DNA of 64,000 nucleotides, taken from Aquibacillus saliphilus (GTDB taxonomy: Bacteria > Bacillota > Bacilli > Bacillales > Amphibacillaceae). Position numbers and translations under genes: made by a program. Shown one piece after another: positions 40,750 to 48,808 of the stretch. Below the pieces are notes generated by a model, which was given only the letters and a program-made list of their open reading frames with translations, was not told where the DNA came from and ran no database searches. Location of the stretch: the NCBI RefSeq assembly GCF_020404745.1, contig NZ_JAIZAP010000004.1, positions 124,001 through 188,000 of the forward strand. The letters are read 5' to 3'. Position 1 is the first letter of the stretch; each line of letters opens with the position of its first letter.

Positions 40750-40995
40750 ATGCAGGAAAAAGATAGTATTAATCATCCATCTCATTACAACTCAGGTAAA
40801 TTTGAAACAATTGAAATTATTGAGGAGATAACAAAAGGTTATGATGATGGGTTTGTCAGTTATTGTGTTGGGAATAGTCTGAAATATCTAGCAAGAGCAC
40901 CATATAAGCATGATGGAATAGAAGAAGATTTGAATAAAGCAGCTAAATACTTGGAATTTGCACTAAGGTATGTTGATAATGCATCCAATAATTGA
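40750..40995 (+). CDS. DUF3310 protein
   Basis: 81 aa, ATG with SD AAGGAGGG. INHPSHYNSGKFETIEIIE, then GNSLKYLARAPYKHDGIEEDL and KAAKYLEFAL are the conserved landmarks of DUF3310, a small phage family often annotated as nucleotide kinase-like without proof. The 3' end overlaps the next gene. Confidence 0.85.
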   Translation: MQEKDSINHPSHYNSGKFETIEIIEEITKGYDDGFVSYCVGNSLKYLARAPYKHDGIEEDLNKAAKYLEFALRYVDNASNN

Positions 40996-41197
40996 AAATA
41001 TAGAAAAAATTTACGCAAAATACGGCAAAAACATAAAGAATAATCGTCACCTAATACTTGCATATTTTAAAGAGATTGATGGTGTTAGGTGGGATTCTTC
41101 TCACATATCAACTCAGGATTTTCTAAATAAAACGACGGATATTTCAGATATATTGAACGCAAAAATGATGTTAGAAGTAATGAAAAAGGAGAGATAA
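40979..41197 (+). CDS. hypothetical protein
   Basis: 72 aa from ATG 40979 (weak SD AAGG), overlapping the DUF3310 gene by 17 nt in another frame. Basic, helical. Family unknown. Confidence 0.55.
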   Translation: MHPIIENIEKIYAKYGKNIKNNRHLILAYFKEIDGVRWDSSHISTQDFLNKTTDISDILNAKMMLEVMKKER

Positions 41198-41198
41198 A

Positions 41199-41390
41199 AT
41201 GGAAGAAATAACAGAAGGATATAATTTAGTTGTAGGTCATCCAATGGGTATGCCAATGATGCATATAGTGTATTCCGATAAGAATCTAATTGAAGAATAT
41301 AAAAATGCTGTTATCAATCAAAATAAATTCTTTACTTGGGTTGGTGGGAGTTTTGAAATGAGATATGTCTTAGGTGTTTTTAAGCTGTAA
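41199..41390 (+). CDS. small hypothetical protein
   Basis: 63 aa, ATG with SD AAGGAGAG. Met- and Gly-rich N-terminus (VVGHPMGMPMMHIVY). Family unknown. Confidence 0.6.
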   Translation: MEEITEGYNLVVGHPMGMPMMHIVYSDKNLIEEYKNAVINQNKFFTWVGGSFEMRYVLGVFKL

Positions 41391-41408
41391 ATGGCATGTT
41401 TTATCAGG

Positions 41409-41430
41409 TTATATAAATAAAATTATAGTG
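41409..41430 (+). promoter_or_regulatory. TTATATAAATAAAATTATAG promoter core
   Basis: Conserved core with degenerate -10, before the gene at 41445. Confidence 0.35.
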
Positions 41431-41444
41431 AAAGGGAGAATGAA

Positions 41445-41651
41445 ATGAAAAAATTTAAAGAAAAAATTAACACTTGGTATCTTAAAAAGGTTGGTATCCC
41501 ATTTTTGGAGAATCGACTACCCAAAGAGGGAAATAAACTGTTAAATAAAAAGATAAACTTGCAACAAGAAATAATAAAAGTTACGGGAGAGTTAGAAGAA
41601 AATAATAAAAACTTAGAGAGAGTAAGAATATTTAGAAAAACAGAAATGTAA
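41445..41651 (+). CDS. small basic coiled-coil protein
   Basis: 68 aa, ATG with SD AAGGGAG. Basic N-terminus, coiled coil from residue 30. Function unknown. Confidence 0.6.
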   Translation: MKKFKEKINTWYLKKVGIPFLENRLPKEGNKLLNKKINLQQEIIKVTGELEENNKNLERVRIFRKTEM

Positions 41652-41677
41652 ATAAACTCTTGAGGAGGTGGATTTAA

Positions 41678-42427
41678 ATAGAATTAAATAAGATATATAA
41701 TGAGGATTGCTTGACTGGTATGAGTCGCATTGAAGATAAGTCAATCGACATGATACTTTGCGACTTGCCTTATGGTACAACTGCTCAGAATAAATGGGAT
41801 GTTGTTATTCCTTTTGATAAATTATGGAATCAATATAAACGAGTTATTAAAGATAGTGGTGCAATTGTTTTAACTGCAGCCAAACCATTCTCAGCACAAT
41901 TAATAATGAGTAATCCTAAATGGTATCGTTATGACATTATTTGGCAAAAAAATAAGAGTACAGGATTCCTAAATGCTAAACGAATGCCATTAAGATCACA
42001 TGAAGAAATTTTAGTATTCTATAATAAGTTACCAATATACAATCCACAAAAAACTAATGGTCATAAACCAGCGAATGCTTACACGAAACATACTAGTGAT
42101 GGTACTAATTATGGTAAAACAAAAATTGGCGTAAGTGGTGGAGGTCAAACAGATAGGTACCCAACGTCAGTATGGGATATTAAGGTAATGAATAACGACG
42201 ATCCTAATAAATGGCATCCGACCCAGAAACCTGTTGAACTGTTTAAAAAATTGATACTTACATATACAAATGAGAGTGATATTGTCTTAGATAATTGTAT
42301 GGGTGCAGGGACGACTGCTGTTGCATGTATTGAAGTAAATAGAAGCTACATAGGGTTTGAGAAGGATAGAGATTACTATGAGAAATCTCTAAGGTGGATT
42401 AATAATAAAAAATATGATGCGAGGTGA
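41678..42427 (+). CDS. N6-adenine DNA methyltransferase, beta class (AUA start)
   Basis: 249 aa. A TAA lies directly upstream in frame and the first canonical codon (TTG 41711) would remove the conserved NEDCL opening, so ATA 41678, 9 nt after GAGGAGG, is the start. Catalytic DLPYGTT at residues 29-35 precedes the SAM-binding region (DNCMGAGTTAVA near 205), the motif order of beta-class enzymes. WHPTQKPVELFKKLI is also typical. No partner restriction gene; likely an orphan enzyme that modifies phage DNA. Confidence 0.9.
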   Translation: MELNKIYNEDCLTGMSRIEDKSIDMILCDLPYGTTAQNKWDVVIPFDKLWNQYKRVIKDSGAIVLTAAKPFSAQLIMSNPKWYRYDIIWQKNKSTGFLNAKRMPLRSHEEILVFYNKLPIYNPQKTNGHKPANAYTKHTSDGTNYGKTKIGVSGGGQTDRYPTSVWDIKVMNNDDPNKWHPTQKPVELFKKLILTYTNESDIVLDNCMGAGTTAVACIEVNRSYIGFEKDRDYYEKSLRWINNKKYDAR

Positions 42428-42432
42428 TAAAA

Positions 42433-42594
42433 ATAAATTTTAAGGCTTGGGATACAAAATATCTAGAGTATATAGACGACTTTTTAATCACTCCGAGTGG
42501 TGAAATTATGATTACAGACGATAGGTGTGGGGCGTGTGATCAATATTTTTATTATGTGCCTGAACAAAAAGTAAAATTAGAATCATCAAATTAA
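42433..42594 (+). CDS. small zinc-binding YopX-style protein
   Basis: 53 aa. ATA 42433 fits the SD AGGTGA; GTG 42424 overlaps the SD and the previous stop and is the alternative. Starts NFKAWDTKYLEYID, like the opening of YopX-type proteins, and has a CGACD pair. Function unknown. Confidence 0.5.
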   Translation: MNFKAWDTKYLEYIDDFLITPSGEIMITDDRCGACDQYFYYVPEQKVKLESSN

Positions 42595-42647
42595 GTTATA
42601 TTTCTCATTAAAAGGAAATTTTTATCACAACAACAGGAGGAATTACA

Positions 42648-42887
42648 GTGAATGAAGAACTAATTAAGGATTTACTAAATAAAGCAGATGAATCAATCGA
42701 GTTAATCAATACACATGAAGATGAAGCATTAGAAAATCTTAAACATAGCATATACGATACAATATTAAATCATTTACAAATTGAAGATGATATGGATATA
42801 CGTGATCCTTATTATGAAATATTATTCAATTATGAATTGAGGCAAATTAATCAGGAGCAAGTTATAAATAAATTGAAATTAATTTGA
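42648..42887 (+). CDS. hypothetical acidic helical protein
   Basis: 79 aa from GTG with SD AGGAGG. Helical and acidic. Family unknown. Confidence 0.6.
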   Translation: MNEELIKDLLNKADESIELINTHEDEALENLKHSIYDTILNHLQIEDDMDIRDPYYEILFNYELRQINQEQVINKLKLI

Positions 42888-42895
42888 CAATATGC

Positions 42896-42924
42896 TTGAT
42901 ATATAAATAAAATTATACTATAAT
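42896..42924 (+). promoter_or_regulatory. SigA-type promoter for sigma gene
   Basis: -35 TTGATA (42896-42901), 17 nt containing the conserved core, -10 TATAAT (42919-42924). An SPBRE-like element begins 17 nt downstream. Confidence 0.7.
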
Positions 42925-42940
42925 AGTGTTAAGGTTAATA

Positions 42941-42966
42941 TAACAGGAGGTGAAAATTATCGCTGG
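42941..42966 (+). promoter_or_regulatory. SPBRE-like element, copy 13, containing the sigma gene RBS
   Basis: TAACAG, 10 nt, TTATCGCTGG: one mismatch. The spacer holds the SD (GGAGGTG) and the last block holds the ATC start codon of the sigma gene. It lies just behind a promoter. Confidence 0.7.
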
Positions 42967-43597
42967 ATTAGATGAGGTAATAGAAGACTATGAGAGAATG
43001 ATTTACGACATTATGCACAAACTTCTTAAGACCAACAGGAAAAATGAAATAGAAGAAAAGTTGTCTCTACAAGGAATGGCTTTGGAAGATTTCATTCAAG
43101 AAGGAAAGATCGTAATCATAAAAGCTCAGAAAAGTTACAATCCTGACTTGCAAGTTAAATTTGGTACATATGTATATAGAATTATTTATAATAAAATGAT
43201 AACTCTATTAAAAAGAAATCATCTTATTCATTATCCAGACAGCATGGAATATACTGAAAGATTAAGTCATGCAACTACAACAAAAAGTACAAGTCAGCCT
43301 TTGTCACATACAGCAACTTTAACTTATGAGGATATTATAATGGATGAAGCTGATACGATTGACGGTAAAATTATGGAAATGGATATAAAGGAAGCTTTTA
43401 ATATGTTAAATGAGAGAAGTCGAGATGTTCTTATTAAATATTATCAAGGTATGACTTTTACACAAATAGCTGATCATTATGGAATATCTAGACAAGCAGT
43501 AAGCAAGATGAATATTAGAGAAGTGAAAAAGTTGAGAAAAAAGTTAACTGGATATGGACACTCAAGAAAAAGGAGTGAGGTGAGTGAGACAGTTTAA
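42959..43597 (+). CDS. sigma-70-family RNA polymerase sigma factor (probable AUC start)
   Basis: 212 aa from ATC 42959, 8 nt after GGAGG; the only canonical in-frame start (GTG 42950) overlaps the SD. Region 2-like: FIQEGKIVIIKAQKSYNP then KFGTYVYRIIYNKM (about residues 47-80). Region 4 HTH: LNERSRDVLIKYYQGMTFTQ, then DHYGISRQAVSKM (about 155-190). Likely redirects host polymerase to phage genes. Operator overlap and the weak start suggest tight control. Confidence 0.83.
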   Translation: MAGLDEVIEDYERMIYDIMHKLLKTNRKNEIEEKLSLQGMALEDFIQEGKIVIIKAQKSYNPDLQVKFGTYVYRIIYNKMITLLKRNHLIHYPDSMEYTERLSHATTTKSTSQPLSHTATLTYEDIIMDEADTIDGKIMEMDIKEAFNMLNERSRDVLIKYYQGMTFTQIADHYGISRQAVSKMNIREVKKLRKKLTGYGHSRKRSEVSETV

Positions 43598-44168
43598 ATG
43601 TCAATATTGTAAAAATAAAGATATAGATGAAAAAATGGTCATCGTAAAACATGGCAAACAGAATAAGCGATATCATAAGGTTGAATGCTATGATTTATAC
43701 ATAAAAGATCAAGAATTTAAACAACAAGAAAAATTAGAATTAGATGAGTTAGTTGAAGTTATTAAAGAAGTTCATGGGATAGAAGTTGTTCCGCCTCAAT
43801 TTTTCAGTTATCTACAAGACTTACGCAATGGTAATCAACTGTTTGGCAAGGTTGGACAGAAGAAAAGCAAGTCTGGTTATAGTTATAAAGCGATTTCTAT
43901 GACGTATGAGGAAAATAAGGACACTATTAATTGGGCGAAGAATAACAGAGATTTCAATGGAACTATGAATCTACTTAAATACACGAGAGCAATTGTGGCT
44001 GATAAAGTTGGACAAGTTGCCTATAGGATTGAAAGTAGAGATCGTAAAAGAGAATTTGAAAAAGCTACTGAACAACAAGCGGAAAGTGTATTTGAGCATA
44101 TCAACAAACAACCTAAAAAGTATAAAAAAACAGATTCAAAAAAAGATGCATCAAGTTTCTTAGACTAG
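43584..44168 (+). CDS. zinc-binding protein, possible helicase loader or replication accessory
   Basis: 194 aa from GTG with SD GGAGTGAGG; overlaps the sigma gene by 14 nt. N-terminal CQYCKNKD with a later HKVEC forms a zinc site. Helical middle, and a basic tail that ends in DASSFLD. Position directly before the DnaB-like helicase suggests a replication role (inference). Confidence 0.65.
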   Translation: MRQFKCQYCKNKDIDEKMVIVKHGKQNKRYHKVECYDLYIKDQEFKQQEKLELDELVEVIKEVHGIEVVPPQFFSYLQDLRNGNQLFGKVGQKKSKSGYSYKAISMTYEENKDTINWAKNNRDFNGTMNLLKYTRAIVADKVGQVAYRIESRDRKREFEKATEQQAESVFEHINKQPKKYKKTDSKKDASSFLD

Positions 44169-44180
44169 AGGTGATAACTT

Positions 44181-45788
44181 TTGACAGATAAAGTATTAGA
44201 AGATGACAAATTAAAAGACGAGGTTTATCCGTCTGAATCCTTTTTAACAGCGTTATTTTGGAAACACCCTGAATTTTATTTATATTATCCGGCAGATAAA
44301 GTGAGTGAAAGATCATTCGGTAATAAAGTATGGGGATTCTTCTTCCAACTTGGACGTTATGCACATCAAAGAAAATTACAAAACTTTGATGAAATAGCTA
44401 TCTCTCAAGTCGTTAAAGAATATGGCTTAGAAAAGAAGTTTGAACAGTACGGCGAATTTGATTTCATTAGTGAGAATATGGACTATGTTAAAGACAAAAA
44501 GGATAACTTTGAAAAGTATTACGAGGAAGTTAAGAAGTATAATCTTTTAAGAAGTTTAAGAGATGTATTTGGAGATAAAGTTTCTCAGAATACAGAAAAG
44601 TATAATTATAAAAAGATGAACAGGTTTCAAGTGCAAACATACTGGCAAGATATTGTTAATGAGATTGCTATAACTAATGATGTTCCTATAAAAGAATATG
44701 ATTTGTTTGATCCAGATGAAATGAGAGAAATGGTAAATGAATTAGATATTGAGTCTGATTTTGGAATGCCGATGTATAATTCAGACAAGTTAAACGAGAT
44801 AATGCAAGGTTGGGGAGACAATACTTTAACAATTCTTTCAGGTTTCTCAGGTAATGGTAAATCATCGTTTTCTGTACATAGTTTAATAATAGGTTGCTTA
44901 GTTAACAAAGAGAAACTGTTAATTATGGGAAATGAAATGGGTGTTAGAGCATATAGAAAACTTGCATTAATAACTATAATGGGTTCAAAAGATTTATATG
45001 AGAAAACAAATGGATTGAAAGGATTTGACCGTAAGAATATTAATAAAGGTGATTTTACAGACGAAGAAAAGGCACGTCTTCATGCAGCGATAACGTGGAT
45101 TGAAGAAAACCTTGAAGGTGATAATGCCTTAGTCAAATTTGTACCACTTGACGACTATACAATCGATCACGTTGAAATGGTTATGAGGCATTATGCTCAT
45201 CGTAATTACAGAAAAATGATTTTAGATACAGCGAAACCCACTGAAGGGGGTGGTAATTTACCACGTTGGCAACGATTCACAGAGGATTTTGAACGGATTG
45301 GTTCTTTGATGGAGAAGGATACAGGATTAGACGTTTCATTGTTTGCAACTGTTCAAGCTGCAGATGAAGCAATTAGAATGAGATATTTAGATGAAAGATG
45401 TTTAGGCGATTCTAAGAAAATTAAAAACGTAGCTGACACAGTTCTTCATATGCGTCCAGTTAGAACAGATGAGTTAGAAGGTGGCAAAAAAGCCATTGAA
45501 GTTTACGATTTCTTCCCCAAGGATATGCCAAAAGATAGAATAGAACGATTACAAAAACAAGGTTGGGTAAATGACCCAGAGTTTAAATCAGATAACAAAC
45601 CATATTGGAAGCTAAGGAGAAAATTGGATAAAGAAAGTGTTTACTATTTAATATTTACATCAAAAAATCGACGTAATGAATCAAACCTTACGGGATTAGA
45701 CGTGTTGGTTTTAAAAGTAAACTTTAATTCAAACAAATGGGATGAAATTGGTTGGACGAAAGATGTAGAAAGAGATACTAATTATTAA
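44181..45788 (+). CDS. replicative DNA helicase, DnaB/YorI-like
   Basis: 535 aa from TTG with SD AGGTGAT. Walker A GFSGNGKSS at about residues 221-229, then NEMGVRAYRKLAL (H1a-like), and FATVQAADEAIRMRYLD ... LGDSKKIKNVADTVL (H3/H4-like region). The N-terminal 180 residues are helical, as in DnaB primase-binding domains. Unwinds DNA at the phage fork. Followed at once by the primase gene, as in SPbeta yorI-yorJ. Confidence 0.85.
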   Translation: MTDKVLEDDKLKDEVYPSESFLTALFWKHPEFYLYYPADKVSERSFGNKVWGFFFQLGRYAHQRKLQNFDEIAISQVVKEYGLEKKFEQYGEFDFISENMDYVKDKKDNFEKYYEEVKKYNLLRSLRDVFGDKVSQNTEKYNYKKMNRFQVQTYWQDIVNEIAITNDVPIKEYDLFDPDEMREMVNELDIESDFGMPMYNSDKLNEIMQGWGDNTLTILSGFSGNGKSSFSVHSLIIGCLVNKEKLLIMGNEMGVRAYRKLALITIMGSKDLYEKTNGLKGFDRKNINKGDFTDEEKARLHAAITWIEENLEGDNALVKFVPLDDYTIDHVEMVMRHYAHRNYRKMILDTAKPTEGGGNLPRWQRFTEDFERIGSLMEKDTGLDVSLFATVQAADEAIRMRYLDERCLGDSKKIKNVADTVLHMRPVRTDELEGGKKAIEVYDFFPKDMPKDRIERLQKQGWVNDPEFKSDNKPYWKLRRKLDKESVYYLIFTSKNRRNESNLTGLDVLVLKVNFNSNKWDEIGWTKDVERDTNY

Positions 45789-45808
45789 GATATTTGGGGG
45801 AGGGTTGA

Positions 45809-46843
45809 TTGAACGAATTACAGGCTATAAAAGAGGAAATATTTAATCTTGGATTAGTTAAACCATTGTTAGAATCTGTTGGGTGTGACGAGGTAAAACA
45901 AAATGGAAATCGCATGGAAGGCACTAGACCAAATGGAGATAACAATAGAGCTTTTTCTGTTTACCTAGACGAACAATTGACTGCTAAAGTTTGGACAAGA
46001 GATGTTAAAACTGGTGATATCTATGATTTAATTAGCTATTTTAAATTTAATAAAGACACACCTGAAGGAATGAAAACAAACCTCAACAAGTCTAAACAAT
46101 ACATAATCAATACGCTGAAACTTAAAGGTTTTAAAAATGTAAAAGAAGACGGCACACCTGACTATAATTTCCACTTACGTAAACACAACAAGAAAAAGAA
46201 ACTTCATGAACCAAATCCAACATTAGAAGAATCAGTTTTAAATGAATTCGTTAATTTGCCATTTGACAAATGGATCAGTGAAGATGGTATCGAATGGGAA
46301 ACGCAAAAGGAATTTGAAATAGGGTTTGATATATTATCAGAGAGGGTTACATTCCCAGTTAGGAGCAAAGAGGGGAGTATAGTTGGGATTAGGGGTAGGG
46401 CAACGAGAATAGAAGATGAGCATAAAGCAAAATATCTTCCCATCTATTCATTTTCTAAATCGAAAGAGTTATTTAATTTACATAGAGCGCTACCACATAT
46501 AATTAAAACAAAAACTGTCATTGTCTTTGAAGCTGAGAAAAGCACAATGTTAGCACATCAATTTGGTCATAAGAACACCGTCGCTATTATGGGAAGTGAT
46601 TTATCGGAAATACAAGCTACAATGTTAAAATCAATCTTTCCGAATCTTCGTATAGTTACAGGATTTGATAAGGATAAAACAATTAGTAAAACAAAAGAAA
46701 TGGTATATGAATTAAGGGATTACGATAACTTATTTGGAATTTACGACACTGAGGATATCTTAATTGGAAAAGAAGCTCCTGTTGATCAAGGCAAAGATGT
46801 TTTCGAAAACCTATATTACAACCACTGTCACAGAATAAGTTAA
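45809..46843 (+). CDS. DNA primase-like protein with Toprim domain (YorJ-like)
   Basis: 344 aa from TTG with SD GGGGGAGG. N-terminal part resembles a DnaG zinc-binding domain (RMEGTRPNGDNNRAFSVYL, where DnaG has the zinc Cys), but the Cys residues are absent. SERVTFPVRSKEGSIVGIRG then a Toprim-like segment VIVFEAEKS near 237 and GSDLSE, GFDKDKT follow. Makes primers for the adjacent helicase. Loss of the zinc ligands is unusual. Confidence 0.8.
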   Translation: MNELQAIKEEIFNLGLVKPLLESVGCDEVKQNGNRMEGTRPNGDNNRAFSVYLDEQLTAKVWTRDVKTGDIYDLISYFKFNKDTPEGMKTNLNKSKQYIINTLKLKGFKNVKEDGTPDYNFHLRKHNKKKKLHEPNPTLEESVLNEFVNLPFDKWISEDGIEWETQKEFEIGFDILSERVTFPVRSKEGSIVGIRGRATRIEDEHKAKYLPIYSFSKSKELFNLHRALPHIIKTKTVIVFEAEKSTMLAHQFGHKNTVAIMGSDLSEIQATMLKSIFPNLRIVTGFDKDKTISKTKEMVYELRDYDNLFGIYDTEDILIGKEAPVDQGKDVFENLYYNHCHRIS

Positions 46844-46863
46844 CTTAAAAAGGAGTGGATGAC

Positions 46864-47544
46864 ATACCAGAAAAGTTCACTGACACTGATGATATATTAG
46901 GAAACAAGTATAATAAGTTCCTAGTTTTAGATTACGATGGATGGTATTCCAAAGGCAATCCTACAAATAAAAGGCACTACTATAAATGTTTATGTGATTG
47001 CGGAAATCCCAAGACTGTACAAAGAGGTCATTTAATTTCTGGAAGATCAAAAAATTGTGGCTGTGGTCGTTTAGAAACATTGTCAAAAGTTGGTAGGACT
47101 CATGGATTAACAAACACTAGAATTTATCATATTCATTTTGATATAAAAAGAAGGTGTTACAGCGAGAACAATCATGCTTACGAATACTACGGTGGAAGAG
47201 GTATAAAAGTATGTGATGAATGGACAAACAAAGAGAATGGATTTATCAATTTTTATAATTGGTCTATGAAAAATGGATATAGTGATGATTTGACGGTTGA
47301 TAGGATTGATTCAAATGGAGACTATGAACCTGAAAATTGTAGATGGGTAGATAGACAAGTACAAGCAGAAAATACAAGACAAGCTGTTAAAGTAAATGCT
47401 ATAGATACTGAAACAGGAGAGGAATTCAGCTTCCCTACCATAGCTAGTTGTAAAAGATTTACAGGTGCAGATCCAAAAACTATGAAGAGAAGCAATAATG
47501 GTCAAAGAACACGTGGTAAGTGGAGGTTTAAAATTAATTTATGA
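46864..47544 (+). CDS. HNH homing endonuclease (AUA start)
   Basis: 226 aa from ATA 46864, 8 nt after AAGGAG; the GTG at 46855 overlaps the SD. Zinc-ribbon part CLCDCGNPK ... NCGCG, then YYGGRGIKVCDEW, LTVDRIDSNGDYEPENCRWV, the classic phage HNH signature. The C-terminal 45 residues look like a NUMOD-type DNA-binding segment. A different family from the five zinc-ribbon paralogues. Confidence 0.87.
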   Translation: MPEKFTDTDDILGNKYNKFLVLDYDGWYSKGNPTNKRHYYKCLCDCGNPKTVQRGHLISGRSKNCGCGRLETLSKVGRTHGLTNTRIYHIHFDIKRRCYSENNHAYEYYGGRGIKVCDEWTNKENGFINFYNWSMKNGYSDDLTVDRIDSNGDYEPENCRWVDRQVQAENTRQAVKVNAIDTETGEEFSFPTIASCKRFTGADPKTMKRSNNGQRTRGKWRFKINL

Positions 47545-47546
47545 TT

Positions 47547-47570
47547 TATATAAATAAAATTATAGTATAA
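47547..47570 (+). promoter_or_regulatory. TATATAAATAAAATTATAGT promoter core
   Basis: Conserved core ending in TATAA; no clear -35. Confidence 0.4.
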
Positions 47571-47586
47571 AAGGTGGTAGGTTAAA

Positions 47587-47748
47587 TTGGAAAAGTATCT
47601 AATGATATATCCAGATGGGCATTCGAAGCAACATGAAGTCCTAGACAAACTTGAGTTTTACCATCTATTGTATGAAATTGATAACAATTATTCCCGATTA
47701 TTAAAGTGGGATGTAGTTGAAGAAATATGGAACGAGGTGAAAACTTGA
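47587..47748 (+). CDS. small hypothetical protein
   Basis: 53 aa from TTG with SD AAGGTGG. Ends 4 nt inside the next gene (coupled). Family unknown. Confidence 0.55.
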   Translation: MEKYLMIYPDGHSKQHEVLDKLEFYHLLYEIDNNYSRLLKWDVVEEIWNEVKT

Positions 47749-47888
47749 TACTGCTTCAATATATAAGCTATGTTTATGATTTAGTCGGTTGTAATTTTTG
47801 GTATATCAATTTTAAGGGGTCAGATATAGGTTTGTTTGATAACTGTTCATGGGAATCATTTAAAAGGAATGAATACGGAGAGGGCTGA
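47745..47888 (+). CDS. small hypothetical protein
   Basis: 47 aa from TTG (SD GAGGTG), overlapping the previous stop. Aromatic-rich. Family unknown. Confidence 0.5.
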   Translation: MILLQYISYVYDLVGCNFWYINFKGSDIGLFDNCSWESFKRNEYGEG

Positions 47889-47893
47889 GGACA

Positions 47894-48010
47894 ATGCGTG
47901 ATTACTTCAAGTCTGTTGAGGGCTTGAGATTATTAGTTGTTTTGGGATGTTTGTCATTTTGGGGAGTATTTATTACTGTTGTCATTCAACTTGCTCAATT
48001 ATTTAGATAG
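47894..48010 (+). CDS. small single-span membrane peptide
   Basis: 38 aa, ATG; SD GAGG. One hydrophobic helix (LRLLVVLGCLSFWGVFITVV). Function unknown. Confidence 0.5.
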   Translation: MRDYFKSVEGLRLLVVLGCLSFWGVFITVVIQLAQLFR

Positions 48011-48021
48011 GGGATGTCAAA

Positions 48022-48195
48022 GTGGATTACAGAGATGAGAATTTAAGAATATTAAGTAAACATAATTACGGAATAGAAGAGTTGGATGTGCATGGTAAAA
48101 AAGGTGTCGATGTATATAATCAACATCATTTGTTTGTAGGAAGGTACGACAACCACGAAGACTTATATAACAAACTTGTGTATAGATTTAAATAA
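48022..48195 (+). CDS. small hypothetical protein
   Basis: 57 aa from GTG with SD AGGGGATG. His- and Asn-rich. Family unknown. Confidence 0.5.
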   Translation: MDYRDENLRILSKHNYGIEELDVHGKKGVDVYNQHHLFVGRYDNHEDLYNKLVYRFK

Positions 48196-48214
48196 AACAA
48201 GGGGTGGGCGAAGG

Positions 48215-48535
48215 GTGAAATTTGAGGTTAATGACGAGGTTTATGTTGTAGAGTTTAACGATCATGGCAAAGTAATAGAATCGCTGTCGTCTAAGACATA
48301 TAAGCAAGGAGAATGGAAATCATTATATAGACACAAAGTTAAATTTTCCTCAGGAGTTAAGATTTGGGTTGATGAAGAAGATTTATCATTTTATAACGAA
48401 AATATAACCGTCTCACTAGAAACGGAATTGATGTTACTGGATACATTGATTGATAGTAGTTTAACAGATAAAGATAGAAAGTCATTCTATAGATATACAG
48501 ATTTAAAAACTAAATTAGAAAAAGGCGGTGCTTGA
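48215..48535 (+). CDS. hypothetical protein
   Basis: 106 aa from GTG 48215 after GGGGTGGG; the upstream ATG lacks an SD. Beta-rich N-terminal half (VNDEVYVVEFNDHGKVI), helical C-terminus. Family unknown. Confidence 0.6.
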   Translation: MKFEVNDEVYVVEFNDHGKVIESLSSKTYKQGEWKSLYRHKVKFSSGVKIWVDEEDLSFYNENITVSLETELMLLDTLIDSSLTDKDRKSFYRYTDLKTKLEKGGA

Positions 48536-48536
48536 A

Positions 48537-48746
48537 TTGGTTTATGAGATTAATAAATTAATAAACTCAAACATTTCGTCATTTAATAGGATAGGTTGGT
48601 TTCTCTATACGAGAGATTTAGAGAATGGTTTATCAGGAAATGACATTCAATTGTTAATAGAATTATTGTTAGAAGAAGAGGTAGAAATTAACAATATGAG
48701 AGAAGAAGATAGAATTGAGCTAGCTAATAGTTGGATGGATGAATAA
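48537..48746 (+). CDS. hypothetical helical protein
   Basis: 69 aa from TTG 48537, just after the previous stop. Helical and acidic. Family unknown. Confidence 0.6.
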   Translation: MVYEINKLINSNISSFNRIGWFLYTRDLENGLSGNDIQLLIELLLEEEVEINNMREEDRIELANSWMDE

Positions 48747-48770
48747 CCTGATAAAACTGCTCTTTTAGTT

Positions 48771-48795
48771 TATATAAATAAAATTATAGGATAAT
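48771..48795 (+). promoter_or_regulatory. TTATATAAATAAAATTATAG promoter core
   Basis: Conserved core with GATAAT as -10; no clear -35. It precedes the cytosine methyltransferase. Confidence 0.45.
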
Positions 48796-48808
48796 AAGGA
48801 GGTAATTA

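Noticed and set aside
2568-42966. The 26-nt elements as promoters of an ECF-type sigma factor (AAC, 16 nt, CG)
   Set aside because: The spacing resembles ECF promoters, but several copies overlap an SD or start codon, so transcripts would begin downstream of the RBS. Operators fit better, though this is not excluded for every copy.
46864-47544. Sixth member of the zinc-ribbon HNH family
   Set aside because: Its Cys pattern and HNH core (DRID...NCRWV) belong to a different phage HNH family.
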